The notes below the pieces were generated by a model, which saw only the letters and a program-made list of their open reading frames with translations, was not told where the DNA came from and did not search any database. The position numbers were made by a program, and so were the translations under genes. From Methylobacterium sp. J-068 (GTDB taxonomy: Bacteria; Pseudomonadota; Alphaproteobacteria; Rhizobiales; Beijerinckiaceae), in contig NZ_JAKSXY010000083.1 in assembly GCF_022829445.1 (NCBI RefSeq), positions 124,001 to 188,000 of the forward strand: a stretch of 64,000 bases of DNA, read 5' to 3'. This document shows positions 1 to 8,846 of this stretch, one piece after another; the first letter of the stretch is position 1; each line of letters opens with the position of its first letter.

Positions 1-700
1 CCGGCGCCTCGGCGGTGGCTCCCTCGATGGCCAAGGGCTCGCCGGCCTCGACATCCGACGCGGGCGCCTCGTCGGCACCCCCATCGGTCGCCCGGCCCTC
101 GGCGGCATGCGCCTCGGAATCCTGCGTTTCGGCGGTGTCACCCCCGTCCAGGGTGGCCTGCGGCAGGTCGGCCGAGGCGTCGCCGCCCGGAACGATCGCC
201 TGCGAGGACGCGTCGAGGCCGCCTTCCAGGAGCGCGTCCGAGGCGCCGATGGCCGGCTCGTTCTCGGGCACCGAGGTGGCGAGATCGGAGACGTCTTCGC
301 TGCTCACGCTCTCGGAGGTGCGCGCCGTCTTGGCCGCGTTGCCGTCACGGCGGCCGCGCGAGCGGCGGCGGGGCTTGCGCTCCTCGCGCTCGCGATGCTC
401 CTCCGCCTCGCGGGCCTCGTCCTCGAGCAAGGCCTGACGGTCGGCCAGCGGGATCTGGTAATAGTCGGGGTGGATCTCGCTGAAGGCGAGGAATCCGTGG
501 CGGTTGCCGCCGTACTCGATGAAGGCGGCCTGGAGCGACGGCTCCACCCGCGTCACCTTGGCGAGATAGATGTTCCCGCGAAGCTGGCGCCGGTTGGCCG
601 CTTCGAAGTCGAATTCCTCAACCCGGGATCCGTGAACCGTGACGACCCGGGTCTCCTCCGGGTGCATCGCGTCGATGAGCATCTTGTTGTTGTTGGCCAT
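1..700 (-). CDS. rne: Ribonuclease E, N-terminal part (cut by window edge)
   Basis: The 5' end of a minus-strand gene whose 3' part lies outside the window; 233 codons are visible. It begins MANNNKMLIDAMHPEETRVV and continues with RGNIYLAKVTRVEPSLQAAF and a YGGNRHGFL segment, which is the start of the RNase E/G S1 RNA-binding domain. RNase E is the endonuclease that starts mRNA decay and processes rRNA and tRNA precursors. After about residue 95 the S1 fold is interrupted by an Arg-rich stretch (KPRRRSRGRR, about 109-118) and then a long acidic, Ala-rich low-complexity segment to the window edge. A large insert at this place is common in alphaproteobacterial RNase E. The ATG at 698-700 is the only start that keeps the conserved N-terminus. 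It is divergent from amiC across about 750 bases, which would hold a long 5' leader; RNase E commonly autoregulates through its leader. Confidence 0.93.
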   Translation of the reverse strand, partial: MANNNKMLIDAMHPEETRVVTVHGSRVEEFDFEAANRRQLRGNIYLAKVTRVEPSLQAAFIEYGGNRHGFLAFSEIHPDYYQIPLADRQALLEDEAREAEEHREREERKPRRRSRGRRDGNAAKTARTSESVSSEDVSDLATSVPENEPAIGASDALLEGGLDASSQAIVPGGDASADLPQATLDGGDTAETQDSEAHAAEGRATDGGADEAPASDVEAGEPLAIEGATAEAP

Positions 701-1451
701 GACGAACTTTCGACATGGCGGTCGACGTCGTTCTCCTCGAACCGCGCGGTCCCGATGGTGCGCCTCCCGGTCCCGATAGGTCGGTCCGGAGGGTCAGCAC
801 GCGTAACGACCCGGCGAGTGGGGTCGCGGAAGCTGTGGGGAAGGGATTGCCGTCAACCGCCGTTGGGCGCCGGATCTCGGCGCGCGTGGGGTTGATCCTG
901 GCCAGGGTCGACGAGAAGGCGGCGCCACGCGAAACGCGCAGGCGTTGAACACGAGCAACGGCAACCGATGCTGTGTGTCCGCTCATTCTCTCCCTGACCT
1001 CGCGAAGACTGTGTGGGCTCGACCGAAGGCAAGCCGTGCATTCCAAAGAAACGGTGCGGCGGCCGAAAACGGCCGTCGAATGAACCGACTCCCACCCGGC
1101 TTTGAAGCGCCGCATTGTCTGACGCGGGGAACCGACTGCGAAGGCGATCCTGCCGGAAGCCGGACCGCGCCCGCGGGCCGCGGAGCAAACCGCACGACAC
1201 CGGGAAGGGGACCTTACCATTACAGAGCGTCGCGACGTTTTGGCAAGGTCCTTAATTCCGCCACGCAACGGGGGGGACGCGGTGTCGCCGGGTCCGGCCG
1301 GCCGAGGGCCTGTCGCCGCCAGGCCACAAGGTCCGGCGAAGTGGGTGCCGCCACTTGAGGAACGGTTAACCATCCCGTCCGTATCCCTTAGAGGCAGCGC
1401 TCACCGAAGCGGGTTCGTGGGCCTGAGCCCCAGGGAAGGGAAGCCGGACCG
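701..1451. other. Long intergenic region between divergent rne and amiC
   Basis: No convincing gene lies in these 751 bases; the open frames present lack recognisable protein features. One imperfect hairpin is visible: the arm at 1209-1218 (GGACCTTACC) pairs with 1242-1251 (GGCAAGGTCC) with one mismatch, and the space between holds the self-complementary CGTCGCGACG. The region must hold promoters for both flanking genes and probably a long rne leader. No known riboswitch was recognised. Confidence 0.5.
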
Positions 1452-2744
1452 ATGCCGAGACGCTCGCCCCTGCCGCGCTCCCTCGCGCTCATCGTCTGCG
1501 GCATCTTGGTCTCCGGCGCCTTGCTCCCGGCGGGAGGTTTGCCGGCCGCGGCCCAGGACGGCGACAAGGCGCGGAGCGTGAATCAGGCCGCCGTCGCCAT
1601 CGCGGCCGATCTCTCGACCTCCGGCCCCACCACGAAGCTGACGCTCACGCTCTCCAAGGCCATCGAGGCCAGGGCCTTCGTGATGGAGCGGCCCGACCGG
1701 GCCGTGATCGACCTCGCCGAGGTGAACTTCCAGCTGGGCGCCGAGACGGGGCGCAAGCGCGACGGACTGGTCTCCTCCTTCCGCTACGGCCTGTTCGCGC
1801 CGGGCCGCTCGCGCATCGTGGTCGACCTCGCCCAGCCCGCCAGCGTCGGCCGGATCGAGACCGTGACCCGTCCGCGCGACGGCGCCGTGCTGCTGAGCAT
1901 CGAGTTCCAGCGCACGGACCGCGAGGGGTTCCGCCGCGCGGCCGTGGCCAGCGATCCGGCCCCGGCCCAGCGCAAGATCGTGGCCGCCCCGGAGGCGACC
2001 GACAGCCGTCCCCTGATCATGGTCGATGCGGGCCATGGCGGCACCGATCCGGGCGCCATCGCGGCCACCGGCGTGTTCGAGAAGGACATCGTCTTCGGTT
2101 TCGCGCAGTCCCTGGTGTCCCGGCTGGAGGCCGGGGGCCGTTACCGGGTGCGCATGACCCGGGACCGCGACGTCTTCGTGCCGCTCTCCGAGCGCGTCCG
2201 CATCGCGCGGGAGGCCAAGGCCGACCTGTTCGTCTCGATCCACGCCGATTCGATCTCGTCGGCTCCGCAGGTGCGCGGCGCCACGATCTACACGGGCTCC
2301 GAGAAGGCGACCGACGCCGAATCGGCCAAGCTCGCGGAGCGCGAGAACCGGGCCGACGCGGCGGCCGGCACCGAATCGAACGAGGGGCCGGGACACGTCG
2401 CCGACATCCTCCAGGAACTCACCCTGCGTGAGACGCGCACCTTCTCCTCCGGCTTCGCCAAGGGCCTGATGGCGCATCTCGGCCCCGTGATGGAGATGAG
2501 CGCCAAGCCGCACCGCGAGGCCGGCTTCATGGTGCTGCGCTCGCCGGACGTGCCGTCCGTGCTCGTGGAGCTCGGCTACCTGTCGAGCAAGCGCGACCTC
2601 GACCTGCTCCAGTCGGAAGGCTGGCGGGCGGAGGTCACCGGCGGCATGGCCAAGGCGATCGACGCCTTCTTCGGCAACCGGACCTCCCTGACGCGTCCGC
2701 AACCGCCGCGCCGCTCGGCGGCAATCGCCCCAGTTTCACCATAG
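1452..2744 (+). CDS. amiC: N-acetylmuramoyl-L-alanine amidase (AMIN + Amidase_3)
   Basis: A periplasmic zinc amidase that cuts the bond between N-acetylmuramic acid and L-alanine in peptidoglycan, mainly to separate daughter cells. The 430-residue protein starts with a signal peptide (hydrophobic core about 10-28, PAAAQ cleavage region). An AMIN-type beta domain follows (about 50-150), which in the family targets the enzyme to septal wall. The catalytic Amidase_3 domain spans about 187-410. The zinc ligands are visible as H195 in DAGHGG, E210 in FEKDI and H264 in SIHADS, and the catalytic glutamate is E373 in LVELGYLS. It is followed by mrcA in the same direction, so wall hydrolysis and synthesis genes are adjacent, an arrangement common in related bacteria. 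Confidence 0.95.
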   Translation: MPRRSPLPRSLALIVCGILVSGALLPAGGLPAAAQDGDKARSVNQAAVAIAADLSTSGPTTKLTLTLSKAIEARAFVMERPDRAVIDLAEVNFQLGAETGRKRDGLVSSFRYGLFAPGRSRIVVDLAQPASVGRIETVTRPRDGAVLLSIEFQRTDREGFRRAAVASDPAPAQRKIVAAPEATDSRPLIMVDAGHGGTDPGAIAATGVFEKDIVFGFAQSLVSRLEAGGRYRVRMTRDRDVFVPLSERVRIAREAKADLFVSIHADSISSAPQVRGATIYTGSEKATDAESAKLAERENRADAAAGTESNEGPGHVADILQELTLRETRTFSSGFAKGLMAHLGPVMEMSAKPHREAGFMVLRSPDVPSVLVELGYLSSKRDLDLLQSEGWRAEVTGGMAKAIDAFFGNRTSLTRPQPPRRSAAIAPVSP

Positions 2745-2880
2745 AATGGTTGTGAAACCGGGGCTCACAGCGCCCCGGCCCGTTCGACGTCGATGAAGTC
2801 TCGGCGGGAATCGTCGCGGGGCTCACGAGCGAACGCCGCCACATCAGGGGCTCGCCCGCAAAACGCGCGGCGACGCCCGC

Positions 2881-2912
2881 GCATTCCGAAAGTCTCTTGC
2901 TTTTCGGAATGC
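2881..2912 (+). repeat. Perfect 11-bp hairpin between amiC and mrcA
   Basis: GCATTCCGAAA at 2881-2891 is exactly mirrored by TTTCGGAATGC at 2902-2912 with a 10-base loop. No long T run follows. It lies 87 bases upstream of the preferred mrcA start, so it may be a terminator for amiC or a structure in the mrcA leader. Which one cannot be decided from sequence. Confidence 0.6.
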
Positions 2913-2998
2913 GACACGGTCCGAGAGGGCACTTGCCGGTGTGGCACGTGTGTTCGCGGCCGGCCGGCGGCGGTGGATCATCGACGGACGGGACCCGG

Positions 2999-5428
2999 AT
3001 GCGCTTCATCCTTCGTTTCTTCGGCTTCCTGTTCAGCATCGGCGCGATGATGTTCGTGCTGGGCGCGGCGGGCGCGGCGTTCTTCTACTGGAAGTTCAGC
3101 CAGGACCTGCCGGACCACGCCGCGCTCGCCAATTACGAGCCGCCGGTGATGAGCCGCGTGCATGCGGCCGACGGCTCGCTGCTCGCCGAATATGCCAGCG
3201 AACGCCGCCTCTATCTGCCGATCCAGGCCATGCCGAAGATCGTGGTCGCGGCCTTCCTCTCGGCCGAGGACAAGAACTTCTACAAGCATGGCGGCGTCGA
3301 CCCCGAGGGGCTGGTCCGCGCCGCGCTGACGAACTTCAAGAGCGGCAAGAAGCAGGGCGCCTCCACGATCACCCAGCAGGTCGCCAAGAACTTCCTGCTC
3401 TCTCCGGAGCAGACCTTCGAGCGCAAAGCCAAGGAGGCGCTGATCGCCTTCCGGATCGAGGCCGCCTATTCGAAGGACAAGATCCTCGAACTCTACCTCA
3501 ACGAGATCTTCCTCGGCACCATCGTGCCCGGCCGCAACCTGCACGGGGTCGCGGCGGCCGCGCTCGACTATTTCGGCAAGTCCGTCCACGAGCTGACGAT
3601 CAACGAGGCGGCCTACCTCGCCGCCCTGCCGAAGGGCCCGAACAACTACCACCCCTATCGCCAGACCCAGAAGGCGCTCGACCGGCGCAACGAGATCATC
3701 GGCCTGATGGCCCAGAACGGGTACATCACGAAGGAGGAGGCCGAGGCCGCCCGCAAGATGCCGCTCGGCGTGAACCCGCGCGTCGCCTTCGCCAACGCCG
3801 CCAACGCCAACTACTTCACCGAGGAAGTGCGCCGCGAGATCGCCGAGCGCTACGGCGAGAAGAAGCTCTACGAGGGCGGTCTCTCCGTGCGCGCCACCCT
3901 CGACCCGAAGATGCAGGCCTGGGCGCGCAAGGCGCTGGTGGACGGTCTGATCCGGTACGACCAGTCGCATGGCTGGCGCGGGGCGCAGGCCAAGGTCGAC
4001 CTCGTCGGTCGCGACTGGGGGCTCGCGGTGGCGGAGGTCTCCGGCCTCGGCGACGTGGCACCCTGGCGCCTCGCGGTGGTGCTGAGCACCACGGGCGGCG
4101 CCGCGCAGATCGGCCTTCAGCCCCGCCGCGAGGCTTCCGGGCACGTCGCCAAGGACCGGGAGACCGGCACCATCGGCGCCGACGGCACGCGCTGGACCGG
4201 GCGCTCGCCCGCCGCCGCGCTCAACCCCGGCGACGTGGTCTATGTGGAGGCCATCGACGGTGGGCGCGGCCAGTACCGCCTCCGCCAGCGCCCGGAAATC
4301 TCCGGCGCCATCGTGGCGATGGACCCCTATACGGGCCGCGTCCACGCGATGGTGGGCGGCTTCTCCTACGACGAGAGCCAGTTCAACCGCGCCACCCAGG
4401 CGATGCGCCAGCCGGGCTCCTCGTTCAAGCCGATCGTCTACTCGGCGGCGCTGGACAACGGCTACACCCCGTCCTCCATCGTGCAGGATTCGCCGATCAC
4501 CATCGAGGCGGGGCCGGGCCAGGAAGCATGGTCGCCCTCGAACTACGACGGCAAGTCGGGCGGGCCGCATACGCTGCGCTACGGCATCGAGCATTCGAAG
4601 AACCTGATGACGGTCCGGCTCGCCAAGGACGTGGGCATGCCGCTGATCGCCGAATACGCCCGCCGCTTCGGCGTCTACGACGACATGCTGCCCGTGCTGC
4701 CGATGTCGCTCGGCGCCGGCGAGACCACGGTCATGCGCATGGTCACGGCCTATTCGATGCTCGCCAATGGCGGCCGGCGCATCCGGCCGACCCTGATCGA
4801 CCGCATCCAGGACCGGGTCGGCGAGACCATCTACAAGCACGACAACCGCAAGTGCCTCGGCTGCGATGCCGAGAAGTGGTCGGGCCAGGACGAACCGAAG
4901 CTGGTGGACGATTCCGAGCAGGTGCTCGACCCGCTCACCGCCTACCAGATGGTCTCGATCATGGAGGGCGTGGTCCAGCGCGGCACCGCCACCATCCTGA
5001 AGCAGATCGGCAAGCCGCTCGCCGGCAAGACCGGCACGACGAACGACGCCAAGGACGCGTGGTTCGTGGGCTTCTCGCCGGATCTCGCGGTGGGTGTCTA
5101 TCTCGGCTTCGACAAGCCGCGCTCCCTAGGCGACCGGGCCACCGGCGGCGGTCTCGCCGCGCCCATCGCCCTCGACTTCCTGAAGCAGGCGTTGAAGGAC
5201 AAGCCGCCCACCCCGTTCCGCGTGCCGCCCGGCATCAAGCTGATCCGCGTCTCGGCCTCCACGGGCATGCGGGCCGGCTCGGGCGACGGCCCCGGCACGA
5301 TCCTCGAGGCGTTCAAGCCCGGCACCGCACCGCCGGACGCCTATGTCGCGGCGCCCGCCCAGAGCGGCCCCCCCGCCGCCGTGCCGCCCGACGCGGACCG
5401 TGCCGCCCAGGCCGGCGGCCTCTACTGA
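2999..5428 (+). CDS. mrcA: Penicillin-binding protein 1A (class A, bifunctional)
   Basis: An inner-membrane enzyme that polymerises lipid II and cross-links the glycan strands. The chosen ATG at 2999 gives 809 residues beginning MRFILRFFGFLFS, directly followed by one transmembrane segment; the open frame extends 34 codons further upstream but that part has no family character. The GT51 glycosyltransferase domain shows EDKNFYKHGG (about 90) and GASTITQQVAKN (about 120). The transpeptidase domain carries PGSSFKP (active serine, about 473), HSKN (SxN motif) and GKTGTTND (KTG motif, about 677). An insert of roughly 200 residues with an OB-like region lies between the two domains, as usual for PBP1A. 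The C-terminus is a Pro/Ala-rich tail. A strong hairpin follows the stop. Confidence 0.95.
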   Translation: MRFILRFFGFLFSIGAMMFVLGAAGAAFFYWKFSQDLPDHAALANYEPPVMSRVHAADGSLLAEYASERRLYLPIQAMPKIVVAAFLSAEDKNFYKHGGVDPEGLVRAALTNFKSGKKQGASTITQQVAKNFLLSPEQTFERKAKEALIAFRIEAAYSKDKILELYLNEIFLGTIVPGRNLHGVAAAALDYFGKSVHELTINEAAYLAALPKGPNNYHPYRQTQKALDRRNEIIGLMAQNGYITKEEAEAARKMPLGVNPRVAFANAANANYFTEEVRREIAERYGEKKLYEGGLSVRATLDPKMQAWARKALVDGLIRYDQSHGWRGAQAKVDLVGRDWGLAVAEVSGLGDVAPWRLAVVLSTTGGAAQIGLQPRREASGHVAKDRETGTIGADGTRWTGRSPAAALNPGDVVYVEAIDGGRGQYRLRQRPEISGAIVAMDPYTGRVHAMVGGFSYDESQFNRATQAMRQPGSSFKPIVYSAALDNGYTPSSIVQDSPITIEAGPGQEAWSPSNYDGKSGGPHTLRYGIEHSKNLMTVRLAKDVGMPLIAEYARRFGVYDDMLPVLPMSLGAGETTVMRMVTAYSMLANGGRRIRPTLIDRIQDRVGETIYKHDNRKCLGCDAEKWSGQDEPKLVDDSEQVLDPLTAYQMVSIMEGVVQRGTATILKQIGKPLAGKTGTTNDAKDAWFVGFSPDLAVGVYLGFDKPRSLGDRATGGGLAAPIALDFLKQALKDKPPTPFRVPPGIKLIRVSASTGMRAGSGDGPGTILEAFKPGTAPPDAYVAAPAQSGPPAAVPPDADRAAQAGGLY

Positions 5429-5442
5429 GGCGACACGAACAG

Positions 5443-5471
5443 CCGGCCGGGACGGATCACGTCCCGGCCGG
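5443..5471. terminator. Bidirectional hairpin between convergent mrcA and the TetR gene
   Basis: CCGGCCGGGACG at 5443-5454 pairs perfectly with CGTCCCGGCCGG at 5460-5471 around a 5-base loop. The loop contains the stop codon of the minus-strand TetR gene (5457-5459), so one structure can end transcription from both sides. There is no strong T tract. Confidence 0.65.
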
Positions 5472-6074
5472 ACGCTCACGCGCGACGGCGTCTCGCGGTT
5501 CCGGACAGCCCTTGCCATCGGCCGCGAGGGCACGCGAGGCCGCCTCCAAGCTCAATTGTCCGTCGGCGACGAGATGCGCGAAGCCATGAACGATCGCCCA
5601 GGCGCGCAGCGTGTCCGCCCCGATTACATCGGGATCGACCGGGCCGCCCGTCGACGTGGCCCGACCAGCCGCGATCCGGTCCAGAGTCATCAGCGCATCG
5701 GTCGCGGCCGCGGCCAGGTCGGGGAAGTCGGCCTTGCAGAGGGTGCTGCCAAACATCAGCAGAAAGCACGGGCGTTCCACGACCGCGAAGGCGAGGTAGG
5801 CCGCGCCCAGTGCGGTCAGCTCGTTGCCGGCCGCCACGAGGCGCGCACGAAGGCGATGAAACCCCTCCGCCGCGACACCGGCCAACAGGGCCTCACGGCT
5901 GGAAAAGTGCCGGTACGGCGCATTGTGCGACACCCCGGCCACGCGGGCGACCTCGCGCAGGCTCACCGCGCCGACCCCCTCCCGACGCAGGATCTCGAGT
6001 GCGCCATCCAGGAGTGCGCGGCGAAGGTCGCCATGGTGGTAGGCCGTCCGATCGGATGTTGACACTGCCCACAC
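5457..6074 (-). CDS. TetR/AcrR family transcriptional regulator
   Basis: A one-component repressor of about 205 residues. The N-terminal helix-turn-helix DNA-binding domain is clear (about 10-60: LRREGVGAVSLREVARVAGV followed by SHNAPYRHFSSREALLAGVA). The C-terminal part is an all-helical ligand-binding domain of the WHG type. The longest frame starts with GTG at 6074; a second GTG at 6065 has better spacing from AAAGGA, so the true protein may be three residues shorter. It diverges from the DUF2306 membrane protein across 49 bases, the classic arrangement for a TetR repressor controlling its neighbour and itself. The inducer is unknown. Confidence 0.9.
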   Translation of the reverse strand: MWAVSTSDRTAYHHGDLRRALLDGALEILRREGVGAVSLREVARVAGVSHNAPYRHFSSREALLAGVAAEGFHRLRARLVAAGNELTALGAAYLAFAVVERPCFLLMFGSTLCKADFPDLAAAATDALMTLDRIAAGRATSTGGPVDPDVIGADTLRAWAIVHGFAHLVADGQLSLEAASRALAADGKGCPEPRDAVARERPAGT

Positions 6075-6123
6075 ATCCTTTCATGGTGCTGGCGTCAACA
6101 TAGCGGGCCCGGCGAGGCGAGTC

Positions 6124-6522
6124 ATGACCCTGGAACCTCTCCTCGTCACTGGCCCGGTCATTCAGGCCCACGCCCTCGCGGCGATCCTCGGTCTCGGGCT
6201 CGGAGCGCTTCAATTCGCGTTGCCGAAGGGCACCCGGGCACATCGCGGACTCGGCCGGGTCTGGGTCGGCCTCCTGGCCTTCGTCGCCCTGTCCTCCTTC
6301 GGCATCCACGCATCGCGGCAGGTCGGACCCTTCAGTTGGATTCACGGCCTGTCGCTCGTCACCCTCGGCGCGCTCGCCGCCGGGATCGCTTTGGCTCGCG
6401 CAGGCCGGATCGAGGCCCATCGCTGGACCATGATCGGGTTGTTCATCGGCGGACTCGTGATCACCGGGCTGTTCACGCTGGTACCGGGCCGGGTGATGCA
6501 CCGGGTGCTGTTCACCGGCTAG
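6124..6522 (+). CDS. DUF2306 family membrane protein
   Basis: A 132-residue protein with four predicted membrane helices (about 14-30, 43-60, 75-95 and 103-122). Family features include the HAxxAxxxLGLGxxQF start and the RAHRGLGRVWVG loop after the first helix, which match DUF2306 proteins; their biochemical role is not established. The start ATG follows an AGGCGAG ribosome site. It is divergent from the TetR gene and is its likely target. Its TAG overlaps the stop of the convergent TonB receptor gene within a shared CTAG. Confidence 0.82.
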   Translation: MTLEPLLVTGPVIQAHALAAILGLGLGALQFALPKGTRAHRGLGRVWVGLLAFVALSSFGIHASRQVGPFSWIHGLSLVTLGALAAGIALARAGRIEAHRWTMIGLFIGGLVITGLFTLVPGRVMHRVLFTG

Positions 6523-8648
6523 AACGCCGCGCGCAGGCCTCCGAACACGCTGCGCCCGACGCCGGGATAGAAGGCCACCGGGCCTCCGACGATCGCGGCG
6601 GCGTTCGTCACCACCGCGATGTCGGAGACGTAGCGGGTGTCCATGAGGTTGCGGGCGTCGACGAAGAGCGAGACGCCGTTGCGGAAGTCGATGCCGGCCT
6701 CGACGTTGAACAGCGCGTAGCCCGGCACCTTCAGGGTGTTGGCGTGGTCCGCGAAGGCGCCCCGCGGCACCCAGTCGACGGACGGGCTGAGGCGGAATCC
6801 GTCGCGGTTTCGATAGGTCAGCACCGTCCGCAGCACGTCCGTCGGGATGCCGGCGATCCGGTTGTCGGTGAAGACCGGGTCGCTGACGAAGCGGAAGTCG
6901 TTGTGGGTCCAGACCTGCGAGACGCCGACCCCGTCGCCCGGGCCCAGGAGGTCCCGCGCCAGATCGAGCGAGACCGCCGCCTCGACGCCCTGGTGGCGGG
7001 TCCGTGGCGCGTTGAAGGTTGCGGCCGGGATGTTGAGGCCCGGATTGATCGAGAAGTTGATCAGCTCGTCGCGAATCTCCGAGCGATAGAGCGTCAGGTC
7101 CCACGAGAGCCGGTCGATGCGGCCGCGCGTACCGGCCTCGTAGGTCAGCGCGCGCTGCGACCGCAGCGGCACGAAGGTGGTGTTGAGCGCGTTCGTCTGC
7201 ACGAGGTCCGAGAAGTCCGGCACATCGCGCGAGCGGGTGATGTCGCCGAAGACCTGGATCTCGGGCAGGGGCTGCCAGAGCAGACCGAGCTTCGGGTTGA
7301 TACCCTCGTAGGTCTCGTTGGCGAAGGACGGGAACTGGTTCGCGCCCGAGAAGCCTCCCTTGTTGCTGTAGGTGCGGTTCGACGAGAACGCCTTGGCGCC
7401 GGCCATGAGTGCGACATCCGGCAGGAACCAGAAGCGGTTCTCGCCATAGGCCTCGTAGTTGGACGCGCTCTGGACCGCGCGCAGGGTCTGGGCGCCGCGC
7501 TGGCCGGCGACATTGACGAACTGGAGCGCCGAGTTCTGACCGGCGAAGGCCCGCAGGCCGAGGATCGTCTCGTTGCGATACCCGGCGATGTCGAAGCTGC
7601 CCGACCAGTGGGGTGCGATCCCGTAGGTCCAGCCGTCCTGGTCGATGACCTGGAAGATCGGGTGGTACAGCGATTTGTGGATCGCCCAGGTGTCGATATC
7701 GAGCTTGCCGACATCGAGGGCGAACGAGGTGCGGTTGGCTACCCGTTCGGTCTCGACCTTGCGCGACTGGTTGCCCGAGATCGCGGTGGGATTGGCCAGG
7801 GTCGGATTGTTCAGGGCGTTGTAGAGGCTCAGCGTGCCGGGCAGCTTCTGGTCGGTCAGATAGAGGCCCACGTAGAACCGCGTCTCGACGCCGGGCGCGA
7901 GCCGGTAGCCGAGATTGGCGTTGAGGTTCTGCGTCCGCTGGGTCTCATGGTCCCGGTAGCCGTCCGAATTCGTGATCGTGCCGTTGATCAGGACGTCGGC
8001 CGGGCCGGAGATACGCGAGACCTGGAAGTTCTCCCGGATGGTGTTGAACGATCCGCCGTCGATCCGCAGGATGTTGGGCGCGAACGCGGTGTGGGCCGTG
8101 GGCGTGACGAAGTTGATCGCGCCGCCGAGCGTCGTCGCCCCGAAGGTCAGCGCGTTGCCGCCCTTGTAGACCTCGATCGAACGCTGGGCGAGCGGATCGA
8201 TCTGGTAGAAGTCGCCGCTGCCATCGGCGAGATTCAGCGGAATGCCGTCCTGCAACAGTTCGAGCCCACGCAGGTGGAACCCGCGCGAGATGCCCGAGCC
8301 GCGCACCGAGAGGCGCAACTCCTGCCCGTACCGCTCCTGCACGTAGACGCCCGGCACCTCCTTGAGGGTGTCCCGCAGCGTGTTCGCGTAGCGGTCCTGG
8401 AACGAACTGGCATCGACGAAGGCCACCGAGCCGACCGTGGCGTTCACGGCCGCGCGCTGCGCCGATACGCTCGGAACGGTGAGCGAACCGGACGCCACCC
8501 CCTCGACGCTGAGTTCGGAGAGCGTGGCGGCGGCAACCTCCTGCGCCAGGGCGCGCTGGAGGGGAGACTGGCAGAGGACGAGGATCGAGACGCCGGCCAG
8601 GAGGCGTGCGGTGGAGAACGGGCGACGGACGCGCGGGAAATGGGACAT
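6519..8648 (-). CDS. TonB-dependent outer-membrane receptor
   Basis: A 709-residue outer-membrane beta-barrel transporter. It has a signal peptide (cleavage near RALAQE), a possible TonB box (LSELSVEG, about 43-50), a plug domain (about 65-180, with LKEVPGVYVQERYGQELRLS and GGAINFVTP) and a barrel ending in aromatic Phe (GGLRAAF). Import through it would use TonB-ExbB-ExbD energy, none of which are encoded in this window. The plug signature is of the FecA/BtuB-like group rather than SusC. It lies downstream, in the same direction, of a YcnI-PCuAC fusion and a DUF2946-like gene, both linked with copper handling, so copper or a copper chelate is the best guess for substrate. Iron chelates remain possible. 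GGAG lies 8 bases before the ATG. Confidence 0.88.
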   Translation of the reverse strand: MSHFPRVRRPFSTARLLAGVSILVLCQSPLQRALAQEVAAATLSELSVEGVASGSLTVPSVSAQRAAVNATVGSVAFVDASSFQDRYANTLRDTLKEVPGVYVQERYGQELRLSVRGSGISRGFHLRGLELLQDGIPLNLADGSGDFYQIDPLAQRSIEVYKGGNALTFGATTLGGAINFVTPTAHTAFAPNILRIDGGSFNTIRENFQVSRISGPADVLINGTITNSDGYRDHETQRTQNLNANLGYRLAPGVETRFYVGLYLTDQKLPGTLSLYNALNNPTLANPTAISGNQSRKVETERVANRTSFALDVGKLDIDTWAIHKSLYHPIFQVIDQDGWTYGIAPHWSGSFDIAGYRNETILGLRAFAGQNSALQFVNVAGQRGAQTLRAVQSASNYEAYGENRFWFLPDVALMAGAKAFSSNRTYSNKGGFSGANQFPSFANETYEGINPKLGLLWQPLPEIQVFGDITRSRDVPDFSDLVQTNALNTTFVPLRSQRALTYEAGTRGRIDRLSWDLTLYRSEIRDELINFSINPGLNIPAATFNAPRTRHQGVEAAVSLDLARDLLGPGDGVGVSQVWTHNDFRFVSDPVFTDNRIAGIPTDVLRTVLTYRNRDGFRLSPSVDWVPRGAFADHANTLKVPGYALFNVEAGIDFRNGVSLFVDARNLMDTRYVSDIAVVTNAAAIVGGPVAFYPGVGRSVFGGLRAAF

Positions 8649-8846
8649 CGGGAAGGCTCCGGATCACGGGCCCGCGCTTCGCGGCGACGCGAAGGGGCCG
8701 ACGTCATCCCGGTGAGAGAACGACGATGGACGCTCGAACGGACGCGCGGCGCTGCGTTGCCGAAAGTCGGGGGCGATCTGACCGGATACGGAGCCGGGCA
8801 TCCCCCCGCATCGCGTGGAGGGACCGCCCCGCGACGATAACCGGAA

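Noticed and set aside
1359..1383. EcfG-type promoter (GGAAC with a 16-base spacer then CGTA) before amiC
   Set aside because: The second half is CGTA rather than CGTT and a single approximate match in GC-rich DNA is not convincing.
2941..5589. A long alternative frame on the same strand as mrcA
   Set aside because: Its product is an Arg/Pro/Ala mixture with no motif, while the other frame is a complete PBP1A.
6336..8840. A long plus-strand frame opposite the TonB receptor gene
   Set aside because: Antisense shadow; the minus strand has a signal peptide, plug and barrel pattern.
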